A stretch of 64,000 bases of DNA from Malaya genurostris (GCF_030247185.1 NC_080571.1:64332172-64396171), one strand, 5' to 3'; positions 19,677 through 32,722 are shown, numbered from the stretch's first letter. A program made the numbers and translations. The notes: generated by a model not told the origin, from the letters alone.

Positions 19677-21029
19677 CTGCTACCGCCTGTAGGATGTTTG
19701 TTATCCCCCGTGGCAGCGCAAATTAGGCATTTCGGAGGCTTCGTGCAATCCTTTGCCTTGTGACCTTCCTCGCCACACCTTCTGCATAGTTTGCTCCTAT
19801 CCGGCCCTTGACAGTTCCGTGCGAAGTGACCAAAACCCAGACACTTGAAGCACACGTCCGGTAGCTGGGAAACGCTCAGTGGACACACAGACCAACCCAC
19901 ACATATTTTCTCCACTTTCAACGCTTTATTAGCTGCATCTACTGGCAGCTTAATTAAGGCTACCTTGGTGCCGTCAGGTCCATTCCTGATACGGATGGTC
20001 ATCTGGACCTCTCCTAGCTCGCATTGCTCCTTCAGGGCTAATTTTACCTCCTCCTCCGTAGTAATCTCGTCCAGATCTTTACACCGGAGAGTCGCTTCCG
20101 GGCACAAGGCTCTTACTTCCACCTTGTTTCCGAGGGCTTTCTCGGTAAGCTCCTTGTACGAGATGCTGCCTGCTTTGGGGTTTCTTTTCAGCTCGAGAAG
20201 CATCTCACCATTACGAGTGCGCCTGACCTTTTGCACGTCTTCCCCTAGCTCCTTAAGATCCGGGTTCATCCGCATAGCGCGTAGGACTTCGGCGTACGAG
20301 TCGTCGCTCGCTTTGACGATGAGAGCCTCGCTCTTATTCCTCGTCCTGACGACCTTACGTTTTTTGGGCGGGTTTTTTTTTGCTCGCTTTCTCCTTTTTT
20401 TTGCCGACGACCTGCCATTCAGTGCGGCTGTTTACCGCGTCGGTTGCTTCTGGTGGTAGTTTAGCTCCAGTGACACGGGCATCCTTGTGTCTCTTGGGAC
20501 CACCTGGTCTAACATCTCCAGGCGATGCCCTTGGCCTCTTTGGTGTGAAGAAGGGCGTGGACTGCATCCCAGGGGGAACACTACTCGCCGTGTTGACCTC
20601 CCTCGTAACTGTGTCGGCTTCTGCCCTTTGCATTTGCGCTGCGCGACGTGCCTCTAAAGCAGTTTTCGCCGCTAACAACTCCTTCTCCCCAGCTTCTGCT
20701 CTCTGCACTACGTTTTTCCACTCCTTTACAGCAGAGCCAAGAGCGCCTTGGAGCTTAATCACCAACGCCTTGATGTCTTTGTGCACGTTACTTCTCTTAT
20801 CCACATATTCGTGCAGCTCGTCCACCAACTTTTTCGCTGCCTCTACCCTCGGTGGTTGTGGTGGTTTCGTCCACGCGCTATACTGCTGCTGACCCTGCTG
20901 CTGAGCCTGCTGCTCGTTCGTGTGCTGCTTTTGCACCTGCTGGGTTTGCGGCGGCGGTGTCCTCACCAAGCCACTCTTGACAAACGGATTTGTCACTTCT
21001 TTCTCAACTTCGATTTCGATTACTTCCAT
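19628..21029 (-). CDS. R1-clade LINE ORF1 (gag-like, three zinc knuckles) with one frameshift
   Basis: The first frame begins at ATG 21029. It has a Gln-rich segment, a Lys/Glu-rich helical region suggestive of a coiled coil, and a basic GKKKEKASKKKPAQ tail that stops at 20355. A single-base shift in a run of nine A (about 20376-20384) puts it in register with the downstream frame, PPKKRKVV then RNKSEALIVKASDDSYAE..., which continues to 19628. That part ends in CFKCLGFGHFARNC, CRRCGEEGHKAKDC and a third CLIC-type knuckle. Together they give about 450 residues, a normal ORF1. Such proteins bind the element RNA. The shift may be a real mutation, a homopolymer error or slippage. Confidence 0.85.
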
Positions 21030-22000
<971 letters not shown>

Positions 22001-22102
22001 GTTAAAAATGTCAATTTCAAGAATTTTTTTTTTCATAAGCTACCTCTTTATATTGGCTAGTGAATTTCTCTAGTTGGCAGACCATGATGGTCTGTAACTA
22101 AT

Positions 22103-22373
22103 GTCGTTTTCGTTTTTAAATTGCACTACACTGGTGTAGCGAAAGCTGCACTGAAACCGTTCGTTTTTTCAAATTGCACTACACCAGTGCTACACTTTTT
22201 CTGCACCGATACCACTGGTGTAGCACTCATCAAAAGTTTGGTGTAGCTCTGTGCAATGGAATCGTTTATTGTAGTCAATGGTTACTGTTTATGTTTTCGT
22301 CATTTTTGTTCGTTTATTCATGCCTCAGTGTAGCACTGCACCGGTGTAGTGCAAATTAAAAACGAAAACGCCA
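22103..22373. mobile_element. MITE of about 270 bp with TIRs rich in CACTACACCGGTGTAG words
   Basis: The left end GTCGTTTTCGTTTTTAAATT then GCACTACACTGGTGTA pairs with the right end (about 22338-22373), whose reverse complement is GGCGTTTTCGTTTTTAATTT then GCACTACACCGGTG. The TIRs are about 36 nt with few mismatches. Inside, the near-palindromic word CACYGGTGTAG occurs several more times. There is no coding capacity. Flanking target duplication is not obvious. Confidence 0.85.
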
Positions 22374-24827
22374 TAAATCTACCATTGATAGTCCCATCAA
22401 TGATTTGCTGATTTCTTTTTTCAACAATATATTTTATCAGGTACTCTTCCTTATCTATTTGCTGAATTTTATCCAAATCCGACTACCGGTACATTTTATT
22501 TTCAAAAATTCCAATCACCATAGAGAATCCTAAAAAAAATGTAGGTCTTACTAGTGTATTGAATGAACCGAATTTAGTAATCAAATGTGATCAAAAGAAG
22601 CTCACTTCATTTTCTCACATTTGATTGAATAGATTTTCACTAACTTTAATTCAAATGTAGTACTAAGAAGCAATAGAAATCTCCAGAATTCTTTTCTAAG
22701 CTTTTTTAAATTGTAGGGAAGAGTGTTCGATAACCGGTATACTTTTATGTTATGCTTATAACTTCTGACTAAGTGCACATTATGCGGACATATCAATGGA
22801 AAGTTGAAGTCCTTAGCAAAACCGTAATGAGCATTTCTGGCACCCGAGGCGAACTAAAAATCACCACGTCAATTTTTAACAAACACCATGAAGACGAACA
22901 CACATTATTTCATTTTTCTGAAAGGTTATCTCAAGTAACATTTTCAATTTTAGTTAAAACTTGTAGCTCTTTTGAATGTTACATCATAGTTCCCGCATTG
23001 GAACTGAAAACCCCACAAAAACCTCCTGAAAACCATTATAAGATCATTTTGCAACCAAGTGAACAGCTTTTCACAAGGTTTTTGAATCAAAATTCATTTT
23101 TATCTTGAATGCATAGATATGAAAAAGAATTATAACTAATAAAAACTACAAGGATCAGCCCCATGGGGTTGTTCGAGCCACTGATGTGGAACAAGGCAAC
23201 CAAAATTTCTAATGATCGACATTTTCAATTAATCGTCACACTTTTGAATCCGCAAATGCACGAGAGTCTGCTTAGTCTTTATTATGAACCAACACAGAAC
23301 ACGCGAACCCAGAATATAGACTATATTTGTCATGATTTGTATTTGTTTTTTAGCCAACGAAATTACATCAATAGCCCAAATGTATGCAATTATATGTTTA
23401 TACAAACTTGCGATATAGATATCGATTTTTAAGCTTCTTTCGCCAAGCTTGTGTTCAAGATTTGTATGCAAGTAGTTAATTTAATAGCGTTTCTTTACCA
23501 TTACTACCATTCAGTGATTTCGGTTGAAGCGATAAATTTTTTCTCATTATCAATCGAGTTCATCTTATATAAATAAGAAAATAATATTATGCACTCAAAA
23601 TTTACCCTGGGGTAGTTGTCAATTTCTCAGGCGAAACGACATAACATGGGATTTTATCCAATCTTTCCTGACACAAGATCAGAGCATAGCAATTAAAGCT
23701 TCAAATCGTTTTATGGCACTTTTTGTCTTACTGTTTAGCAACAACCTACCTCTAGCAAGCTACGTGTAGGACTGAAACGTTAGCTATAATTTTGCATATA
23801 TTTATAGCTTCGCGTGCTTCCAACAGCTTCGCTTTTGCATCGATTGACCAATCAGAGCGCTGCTTTTCTTTTGATATATCGCTTACTCCTTCAAAACCGT
23901 CGACTATGGCAGGGAAATCCGGTATGCCGGAGATTTTTTGCAGACAAAATAGGACACTGCTAGCTAATAATCAACATTTTAATGATATACAATTAAAAAT
24001 ACATGGCTATGAACATTCAAATCAATACGTAGAAATATTTCCAATCAAATGGTGACATGATATTAATAATTGATACAAAATTGACTGAGCTGTAATTGTT
24101 CAAAACCTGACCACATTTCTACGTGTATTTTTCTTGTATTTCTAGTTAGCACCACTATATAGAAAACAAAAATGTGTTCCACATTAAAAAATATATTTTT
24201 TAATCGACTCTGGAGCTACTAGCTCTAGTCATGCAATGATTCGCTGAGAATCGGCTGCAAAGTCTGTTGAAACAGAAAGGCCAAATTCCACAAAACGAAG
24301 AAAGCTGATGAGTGTAGAATCCTTTCCCACGGCACAAACGAACCGCACATAATGCAAGTCGATTCATTACTAATTACGATTGTGTGAAGAAGCTCAGTTT
24401 AAACAATTGCGTCCATTCTATGCGAAATCCAAAAAGATTTAATGTAAACGAAATAGTCGTCTCTGTTAGTGGAAGCTAGGAGTACGGCTTGGTAAAAATG
24501 AAAAAATTATACATTGTTCGTTATTTATAAATGTTTCGCCCTGCGCCCAACTATCTCAAAGTTTCATCTATTCGAATCGATGTGACCTGACCCTGTTTCC
24601 ACTTTTTTCGTACTTTTAATTCGCATTCCTATATCTCTGTCTCAAGGAGTAGTCCTACGTTAAAACGGCGACATCAGTACAGATATCTTGCACATTTGAT
24701 TAAATTTGAATCTCCAGTTAGCTAATTTTCTGGAATAGTAATCCCCATCAAAGAGGAATTGAAACCTTCCCAATGGCTTTTAGAAAATCCAATTGGAAAA
24801 AAGTGATAAATTTTGGCCATTTCAAAA
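22374..24827. other. 2.4 kb unassigned AT-rich DNA
   Basis: Open frames at 22773-23108, 23163-23432 and 23792-24055 have no recognisable motif and no codon pattern I can support. At 22718-22741 the word GTGTTCGATAACCGGTAT resembles the terminal repeat of the element at 24828-25553, perhaps a solo end. Confidence 0.35.
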
Positions 24828-25553
24828 AAGGTGTTCGGTTACCGTCACCCTTAGAAATTTGGCTAAAAAGGGGAAAATATAAGTGAAGACTGCAATTATT
24901 TAAAGAAAAAACAGAATTTATTCTTTTCAGAGGCTTTTTGGTGTTGATTTGGCCGGTCTTCCACCAGCTTCGCAGCATTGAATACGTTACAGCAGTCGAA
25001 TTTATTGGCTTCTTATCCAATAAGCAACGTTTAATGGCTTACGGTTTATGGTTTAATCAGTGCGATAAACAATAAGTTTAGCTAACAAAAACAAAAAAAT
25101 CGCTCCAATTTTCAAAAGTCTGAAAGTTCTGACGAATCTCGGGCAACAATCGAAGTTTCGAATGTCTGTAAAACGTTTTCAGACAAAAAGAAGGTTTGCA
25201 GGTTAACTAAGAAAATTGATAATTCACAGTCAAATTTGCAGATTTGGCATCTCTGCATATCACTGACAATTTTTCACGATTTGTCGAAAAAAATGGGGCA
25301 CCGGCATCCGGTATTAAATCACGAAATAGGTAGATTTCACCTCATAAATATTCAATCCACTCAAATTTTCTTCAATTTATGATACTAAAAAAAAAGTCAG
25401 ATAAACCTTTGTGTTGATTTTCACGCAATTAAAATTTGTTTTAAGCGCAGCAAAAAGTGCAAGCGTCTATTTGCTTTGGTATTCGGCACAAAAAGAATCT
25501 GCTATCTGCTTTCTGTCAAAAGTTACGGTGGGGTACCGGCAACCGAACACCTT
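24828..25553. mobile_element. Candidate inverted-repeat element with AAGGTGTTCGGTTRCCG ends
   Basis: The left end AAGGTGTTCGGTTACCGTCA (24828-24847) matches the reverse complement of the right end AACCGAACACCTT with GGGGTACCGGC before it (25530-25553). The interior has a minus-strand frame at 24748-25020 reading DKKPINSTAVTYSMLRSWWK, which could be a remnant of a transposase DNA-binding domain. That is weak. The size of 726 bp and lack of a full transposase fit a deleted or non-autonomous element. Confidence 0.55.
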
Positions 25554-25639
25554 ACACTAGTATCTCTGAGAATTTCTGCTGTAATATACCGCTTGAGATT
25601 ATCGACATCAGCTGTTAGTGTTCAAGTTTTCATAACAGT

Positions 25640-25750
25640 CAGAGCCATCTGAAACTAAAAACACCGAAGAATAGTCATGCAAAAAACACAATCGGATTGA
25701 TCAAAAAGGTATCATCTCACCGATAGATGGATGAGGCACGTTTTTGCGTT
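25640..25750 (-). repeat. Dispersed repeat head (minus copy)
   Basis: Read on the minus strand it is CATCTATCGGTGAGATGATA, CCTTTTTGATCAATCCGATT and GTGTTTTTTGCATGACTATT then CTTCGGTGTTTTTAG. This is the same head as at 5205-5310 and 29603-29710. Confidence 0.75.
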
Positions 25751-28373
25751 TCGAACAAATGACATACAAAACAATTCGCACACTCTCATTCAACTACTAA
25801 CGCAGAAGGTGATAGCACTCAGTCGACGCCGTTTTATTGACCAAATGTTATTATAGGCTCACGTGGAGGCATGAGATAGGAACTTGTGTGCACTTATTTA
25901 CCTCACCTTTTGACGACTTCTTCGGTCCTAAGAAGCAATAGCACCGAAAAATTAAAGACGAAAATGTGCAATACTCTAGTGACGCGAAAGTTTTATACGA
26001 TTGCACCTATTTTCATCCTGACCTTTAAGTTAATGCATCGAACAGAGATGGCATATCTCACTCTATCTAACGGTTTTCCTATATGAGATGGATATGAGAG
26101 CAGTAGCCCTATTTGCTGGTAAACTAGTGAATAGATGCGAAAAAAAAATCCACGTCCATGACACCGTAGATTTTTTTTTATCAGGATGACTAGATGCGAG
26201 TTACAGTCCATTCAATTTCTCATTTTCCTGATGGTGTCAGTCTACCGGCGGCACCTGTTGCTTTGTTATGTTTGCACGAATATCGCAAATATGAATTATT
26301 CAAGAGTGCCAAGCCTACTAGTGTACTTGTGGAAACCTGTCTGTGTGATATGGTATTCCAGTGAATATGTAGTTTTTTTTGTTAAGTTTCAGTATTTGGT
26401 ACTCGGCTATGATTTATGGGAAAAAATAACATGAACATACTTTACATACTCAACACAGCTACGAGGTGTTATCTAAAGTTAGGAATCAGTGGACTTTTAA
26501 AGTCACTGAGAAAACCTAATAAGCAAGTTGTTAATCTAGTTTCACCAGCTTAGATTTATTAATAATGTCTTAGTCAATATGCAATACATAAAAGTATTTC
26601 CTTTGTCTGACAGCAAACATAGTAATGGCATAGTTTACTAATTTTTTATTTTTCTTGAAACCACATGAAAATGCAATCGCTCATCATTTGCATTTTTTAA
26701 TTGGGAAAGTCCATTAATTGCTAACTGTTTCGGACTGTCCACCGACATGTTTGCCCATTAGTCAGACCCCAATTTCATAGGGCGACGACGACCCACTCAT
26801 TCCGGGCCGCAGAAGTTTAACGAGTCACAACCGTTCTCGCACGGCACAAAGTACGATGAACACACATACACACACACATTCGTTCATATGGCGCCAATTT
26901 AATTCCAACGGAAAGTTTTTCTCGCCACTCGAACGTTTACCGCAAATACAGCGTTCAAGTGGTCCGCATATACCTAGTACAAAACTATCAGCGGCTGAGC
27001 CGCAAAACTAGAAACAAAAGGTTTCGTGACCAAGTTGCCAGTCACGAGAGACCGTAAATTGTACCGGGTCTGGGCACGTACCTTGTATTCGTCCCGGCGA
27101 CGACTTTCGCGGTGAAACCGAACGATTTGTGCTAGGGGTAGGAGTTCAGTATCAGTCCCGCAAAAACCGCGTGACCCGAGCCAAAGCGAATGGGCGTCAG
27201 GGACAATTTTAAATTAAACGAATAGGATAAATTAAGTGAGAAAAAGCTAACCGGAAAAAGGGTTGCCCACCAGGCAGTTGCAAGAATACATGCACGCGCC
27301 ATTACAGGAAAAACCAGATGTAGGAAAAAGCCTCACTGCAATTGGATGAGCTTTGCTGTGTTCTACCAGTGTTGAAAGGTTTTTCATGTTTTTCTGCGTA
27401 GTTCGTTTGTCGCGGGGATTTTATCCTGAATTAGTCACGAATACTCAATACGGCGGATCCACCGTCCAATGAAGGGCACATAGATTACCTGTGTTGTTAC
27501 CATTTGCTTTTGTAGTTGTTGTTGTTGTTGTTATTGAGCATGAAATTGTTATCCAGCGGTGGCAGACGGTGAGGGTGGCTTTCAGTTATTCAGTAACCCG
27601 ACGCCGCGACGCGATACTGTGGCAGTGAGTTTCCACAATAAACTGTTTCATTATCTAACCCCACCGTAGCAGTCCCGCACCGGGCCCGCATCCCCGACGA
27701 GGCCACAGGTGGTATTTGCTTGATCGGGGAATTCCGTTCGGCCTTTGCCAGGTACAAACTATGGCTCCACGTGGCACCGCAGCTAGACTGTAATGTCAGG
27801 AGCACAGGGAACACCCATCCCACGTCGGAAGAATTCCCCAAACCAACGTTAATCTTTTATAACTCTCCGGCACGATTACCTAGCCACGGACAGTCACAAA
27901 GAACAGCGAAATGGCGGAATTTGTGTTCCTGGAAACATCGTTCGATGGAAGAGTCCAAAGAGCAATTGTAGTTCGACGGGAGAGGGTAACAGTTTGACGA
28001 CCGACCACGGTCATGTCGCAGCTACGTTTTCTCGTAATTGATTAACTTTAGGGTTATGCAAGCATGTGTATAAAACAAGCAAAAGGGAAAGTGCCTCCAT
28101 GTCCTGTACATATGATGGAGACACCTGATCCTCGGAAACATTTCGTGATACAGGAAAAAATCAAGCAAGTGTTGCATTTAAAGATCCACAGCTTTGCCAA
28201 ATACAAATTATAATACGCAGTACTCCGATAAATCCTTGAAGACACGTTTTGAGTTTTGTCTGAGTGGCAAAGAACTTCAGTGAATTTTCTGTATAACTGG
28301 CAATGCTGACGGTTGAAAATCAGTTCGCCGTAGTAACTATTTATTATTATAATAAACAGGAAGAAAAACAAGC
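25751..28373. other. 2.6 kb with no recognised gene; G+C-richer at about 26750-27980
   Basis: The block at 26750-27980 is richer in G+C than its neighbours and could contain host promoter or exon sequence. The arthropod-initiator-like word TCAGT occurs near 27148 and 27154, but this short word is common. Open frames (27590-27841 minus, 27720-27971 plus) overlap each other and show no motif. A short (TTG)n run lies at 27515-27532. Confidence 0.35.
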
Positions 28374-29605
28374 TTAACCCTCCGTCTGATTGATGGATCC
28401 AGCCAGACCTTTTTCGTTTTTTACCATATTAATAATTTATCTTTCGACTTGAGGTTTCAGGTAGCTTCCTAAAATTTTATTGGCATTGGCGATCTATGCA
28501 ATTTGCAATATAGACAGTGTCCTCGAAAAGGATGAAAAACGGCTGGTTTGAAACATTACCCTCGGTCTGACTAATGGTATCTTCCCATACATTTTGTATA
28601 GCAAGACATATGATATAATGTATGTTTATATTTTTATTATTTGTGTTTATAGTAATTCTCCATTCTAACCACCATTTAAGTTCACATCGTACATGTACAA
28701 ACCTGTTTTAATCCACCTAGTGGTGTAATGATGCCTTTCTCATATCAATCGTACTATCATATATAATACTGTGGTATTCTTCAAAATAATTTTCTTCGAT
28801 TCTTGAAAGAATAACCGAAATTGGTGTGTTTGGCCGTCTACTGATAAAAACTATCAATTGAAGAAGATTTGAGATCGATTTAGAATTTTTTTTACGGTTT
28901 TTTTGACCTTTTAAGTGATGGTAAAAAAATTTCATACACTTTTCCCTATATTCCAGAATCCGGAGGTCAGATCCGAATGAAATTCAGGAATTCCGTATGG
29001 GACCGCAGGGCCTTTCATTTGAACCTAAGTTTGTGAGAATCGATCGCGCCAACTATTAGAAAAGTTAGAACACATATTTTCATTTATTTGCGCATTTTAC
29101 CTAATAACTCCAGAACCAGAAGTCAAATCCAAATCAAATTCAGGAATTTAGTATGGGACCTAAGGAGGTTTCATTTGAATCTAAGTTTGTGAAAATCGGT
29201 TCAGCCATCTCCGAGAAAAGTTAGTGCAAAAAACGTTACATACAGACATACACACAGATGCGTACTCGACGAACTGAGTCGAATGGTATATTACACTCGG
29301 TTCAAAAGTCGGTTTTCACGTGATTGCATAACCTTTCTATATGAGAAAGGGAAAACGCACAAAAACATTATTGGTTTTATTATTCCCATTTTTCCGTGTT
29401 ATATCTTTACTTTTCAGAAAATCATATGCCGTGACAAGTAAGAAATGTAAGAAACGAAATATACCTGGTTTGTATAGCAGAGCAATGAACCTGAATACAC
29501 TTCTAATTTTCACCGAAATGCGTAAAAATACACGTAAATGAATAGGGGACTGGCCAGACCCATCAGTCAGACCGAAAGTAAATAAATATCTGTCAGGAGG
29601 GTTAA
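28374..29605. mobile_element. piggyBac-like MITE (TTAA + CCCTCC ends), invaded by another repeat
   Basis: The left edge reads TTAACCCTCC and the right edge GGAGGGTTAA, an exact inverted pair including TTAA, the target duplication of piggyBac elements. Subterminal words also mirror: GTCTGATTGATGGATCCAGC on the left against GTCTGACTGATGGGTCTGGC on the reverse of the right. A further terminal-like word ACCCTCGGTCTGACTAATGG lies inside at about 28559. About 640 nt of the interior (28710-29350) is a complete copy of the dominant dispersed repeat. No transposase remains. Assignment to piggyBac rests only on the termini. Confidence 0.6.
28710..29350 (+). repeat. Most complete copy of the dominant dispersed repeat, with 12-bp TIRs
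   Basis: It starts AATCCACCTAGTGGTGTAAT and has CCTTTCTCATAT at 28734-28745, matched by its inverse ATATGAGAAAGG at 29339-29350. In between are two body units with CCGGAGGTC/CCAGAAGTC and TTTGTGARAATCGRT words (28960-29060, 29105-29220), a short CA region, GACGAACTGAGTCGAATGGT and AAGTCGGTTTTCACGTGATT. It gives the reference order for fragments elsewhere in the window. It encodes no protein. Confidence 0.75.
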
Positions 29606-30450
29606 TCCACCTAACAGTGAGATGATACCTTACTTTATCAATCAGCATGTGTTTTTCACGTGAATATTCTTCGTTGTGTTCAGTTTTCATGAAATTATTT
29701 TAATTGTGATTAAAATTGTTGGACTGTAAAACGAATCGAAGATAGAAATTGTATGAAACCTTAAAATTTTTCCTTTCAATCTAAACGTGTGACAATCGAT
29801 TAAGCATTCCATGAGATGTAGAAATGAGTTGCTCTTTAAAGTTTTTGTCATTATTCAGGGTGCTTCCAGAAACGGTATTCAGAGATCAGCATAACCAAAA
29901 ATAGTTCGTATGCCCATTAAGTATGACAAATAAATTGAAATAGTTTTGAGGTCAATTTCGAAGATTTTCTGGTATCGTCATCTTCTATGACGGGCTCGAT
30001 TTTAAAAGCTCATAGCCCATTAATTCCAGAATCGGAAACCGGAATGGGATCAAATGAATAAAATAAGTTTATTTTAATTTGAATTTTTTATGACGTGAAT
30101 ACGACTTACTTTACTATGGGGTGCCTTTTCAAAATTTACCGTCTGAGAGAGTGATAAGTTTTTAATCGTGAATATCTATTGTTGTATCTAACGAATCAAC
30201 ATAATTTTGCTACATGCCATCGGAAATATGATCACAATTTTATGATAAAATTTTCAGTTTTATGACATAATCTCAAATAATTCAAAATTAAACTTTCCTG
30301 AAATGTTTGGTATAATCGAATATCAAAGAAGATAATTCATAATGTGCGTTTGCCTTTCTCGTATTTTTAAAGCTCATAGCTCAGTGATCTGTGGAAGGAT
30401 TTATATAAACTAACTACCAATAGAATCAAAATTTTTCAACTTAAACGTGT
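29603..30450 (+). repeat. Dispersed repeat head plus degraded body units
   Basis: AATCCACCTAACAGTGAGAT, ATGATACCTTACTTTATCAA, and ATTCTTCGTTGTGTTCAGTT repeat the head at 5205-5310. Body-like words (CCAGAATCGGAAACCGGAAT near 30024 and others) follow. The minus-strand frame at 29337-29690 crosses two different elements and is not a gene. Confidence 0.6.
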
Positions 30451-30459
30451 ATAGCAAAA

Positions 30460-31250
30460 GCATTGAAGTATTTCAATAGTACGTTATTGAAAAACTTGTC
30501 TCATTTAACCCATGTCAACACCAGCCAATCAGAACGCGTTCTGAGGAAGAGAACAAAATATCTGCTGCTGTACAACAAATCGTTCGAGAAAAATGTTTCG
30601 AACAGTGCGTAGTGAGTTCCAAAATTTGGTCCTTCTGAAAGGCAGGAATGAATCCCGTACACCATCCTGATAGTTTCTTTCAATAAAATGCAAATCCAAA
30701 ATGAAATAATCGACATTGAAATTCTATATGCTGCTATTTTTATAGCCGTTAGGATCGCCCATTAGTGAAAAAGCTACAAACAAAATCACGTAAAAAGAAA
30801 GCTTCTAACAAAAATTGGATCAGTTTGGATTCTATCGCCACTGCGAGCAGATGTATTTTGTGTCGTTTGCAAAGCTAGTTTCGCTTCCGACAAGAGCGAT
30901 TACGTCACAGCTGCCAATCATTTGCATTGATGAAAAAACAACGGTAGAGAGAATTATACAAAATCAGCCGTTCTAATGGCTCAAAAGTTTTCTAAAGAAC
31001 TATTAGGATTTGTTGTTTGCAAACCGAAGGTAAATATCCCCAGTTTAGTGCAAATCTAGAACAGTTTGGTTAGATTTGTGCACTTTTCGCAGTGTGAAAT
31101 TCACAGTAATCGAGATCAAGTCAAGTCTTCTTTGTTTTTGCGAAAAATGTTCCAGAGTTTAATATCGTAGAGTATTACCTCTTGAATGCTAGAAACGAAC
31201 CCCTATAGTATATTGATAGTTTCGTTCAATAAATTAGGTCTATTGTATCA
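30460..31250 (+). repeat. Unclassified repeat with internal similarity, also at 35.9-36.3 kb
   Basis: CGTTCGAGAAAAATGTTTCG...AACAGTG (about 30582-30606) and ATCCTGATAGTTTCTTTCAA (about 30665-30684) recur as TATTGATAGTTTCGTTCAAT near 31210. Both recur inverted near 35868-35975 (CTCGAACG, AACTATCATAACG). CAGTTTAGTGCAAATC at about 31040 matches words near 36220-36260. These are shared modules of a repeat family, boundaries unclear. Confidence 0.5.
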
Positions 31251-31596
31251 TTGATCAACCCAGCGAATTAATGTTTTCTTAATTGGAAGATTATAATCGG
31301 TTGTAAACGCTACACCTACATATCAGTATCGCACCCACGTACAACAGTTCAGCCTGGAATTAGATGACGGAAATCAGCGGCATCCATCGGAATTCGAATT
31401 CAACTCATCACTCTTCATCACAAACGTTTTCATAAAAGGTTAATGTCAGAGCCACCATTATTTTATTATAACGAACTATACTGGTTATTTCATAATATTT
31501 GTGTTTCAGAATGTTAAATGTAACTAATCTGTACTTTAGTTTAGGTGCATCGTTTCAAATTCTACATACAATTTCATACAATTGATCAACTAATTG
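31251..31596. other. Unassigned spacer
   Basis: About 350 nt of AT-rich DNA with no recognised gene, RNA or repeat. Confidence 0.3.
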
Positions 31597-31680
31597 ATAT
31601 TCGGAAGTGTTAAGGAACATGTCAGTTGCTTTCGTATTCACATCCAGTTATGTCTCTGACATTACCCACCCGCCTTTTTA
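31597..31680 (+). repeat. Dispersed repeat copy 3 (as at 1308-1403)
   Basis: TATTCGGAAGTGTTAAGGAA, GTCAGTTGCTTTCGTATTCA and CCAGTTATGTCTCTGACATT then ACCCACCCGCCTTTTT reproduce the 1308-1403 copy in the same orientation. Confidence 0.7.
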
Positions 31681-31699
31681 TTAAATCCGTTTTGGCCTT

Positions 31700-32275
31700 C
31701 TTTTAGTTTATCTATTCCCGATACTTTACGAAACAGAATTCGGAAATCGGTGTAAAATAAATTCGCCTAATGCTTTGTAACCATTTCATTAGATTCGAAA
31801 TTTTTGAAAATCAGTGCAGCCATCTTAGAGAAATCGCAGTGCGTTCCGCATAAAATGTTTGGGTACCTCCCGGGATCGATAAACCGAAAACCGTTAAACC
31901 TGAAAAAAGTTTATTCAGTCGTGGACTCTCAAAATCTGTGACCCCGATAAACCTGATAAATATATGTAAAAATTTTACACTAATTACCCTGTATCTCCTG
32001 AACCGGAAGTCGGATCTGATTAAAAACAAGCAGTTTTTATGGGACACTAAGACCTTTTATTTCAATGTTTAGATGAACGAAATCGGTTAAACTATCTACT
32101 AGCAAAATGAGTGACATTTATTTTAATTTCATTACATATATCATCCTGTAGTTCCGGAACAAGAAGTCAGTTCCAAATGAAATTCAGAAAACTCAGGAGC
32201 ATGGGACTTTTCATATGAGTCTATGTTTGTAGAAATCAGTCGAGCCTTCTCCGAGAAAAATAATGAAATTATTTT
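31700..32275 (+). repeat. Body units of the dominant dispersed repeat
   Basis: Three degraded units near 31730-31850, 31995-32110 and 32150-32265 each carry a CGGAAGTCGG/CAAGAAGTCAG word and an AAATCRGTYRAGCC/ATCGGTTAAAC word. The head and tail ends are missing. Confidence 0.6.
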
Positions 32276-32721
32276 TCACACCGACAGAACCGATGCCTCA
32301 GAATCAATGTGATAGATTCTATCACATTGCCTCAGAACGACACTTACTACTGAATGGGGATGTGTTCTTCAAGTTATATCGATAGTGTTCAATTTATTTA
32401 ATTATAGAGAAAGCGGAATCGGCATTACGCACTACACTGCACAACAAATAACAACTAATCTCGTTTCGTAGCAACTTCGATGATGCATTGCCAGACGAAA
32501 CAGAGAAATGGGCTAGGGTAACTAGTTCATTTGGTGAACCAAAAAAAAAATTATCCTTTTTTATACGACCTAGGGGTATTATTATTTGTATTTGGTTCTG
32601 ATATAATGTTTCAAAATGCACTAAATTTACATGGTACAACATAGTAGCTATAGTAAAAATACTTCGATAGAAATAAATTTTGATTGCAACAACTAATAGC
32701 CAATGTTAATGTATTCCAGCT
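32276..32721. other. Unassigned spacer
   Basis: A short palindrome-like word TGTGATAGATTCTATCACAT lies at about 32309-32328. Nothing else was recognised. Confidence 0.3.
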
Positions 32722-32722
32722 C

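Noticed and set aside
17179..20892. Plus-strand open frames opposite the LINE ORFs (for example 18046-18606, 19845-20459, 20380-20892)
   Set aside because: They are complements of the well-supported minus-strand ORF1 and ORF2 and carry no independent motif.
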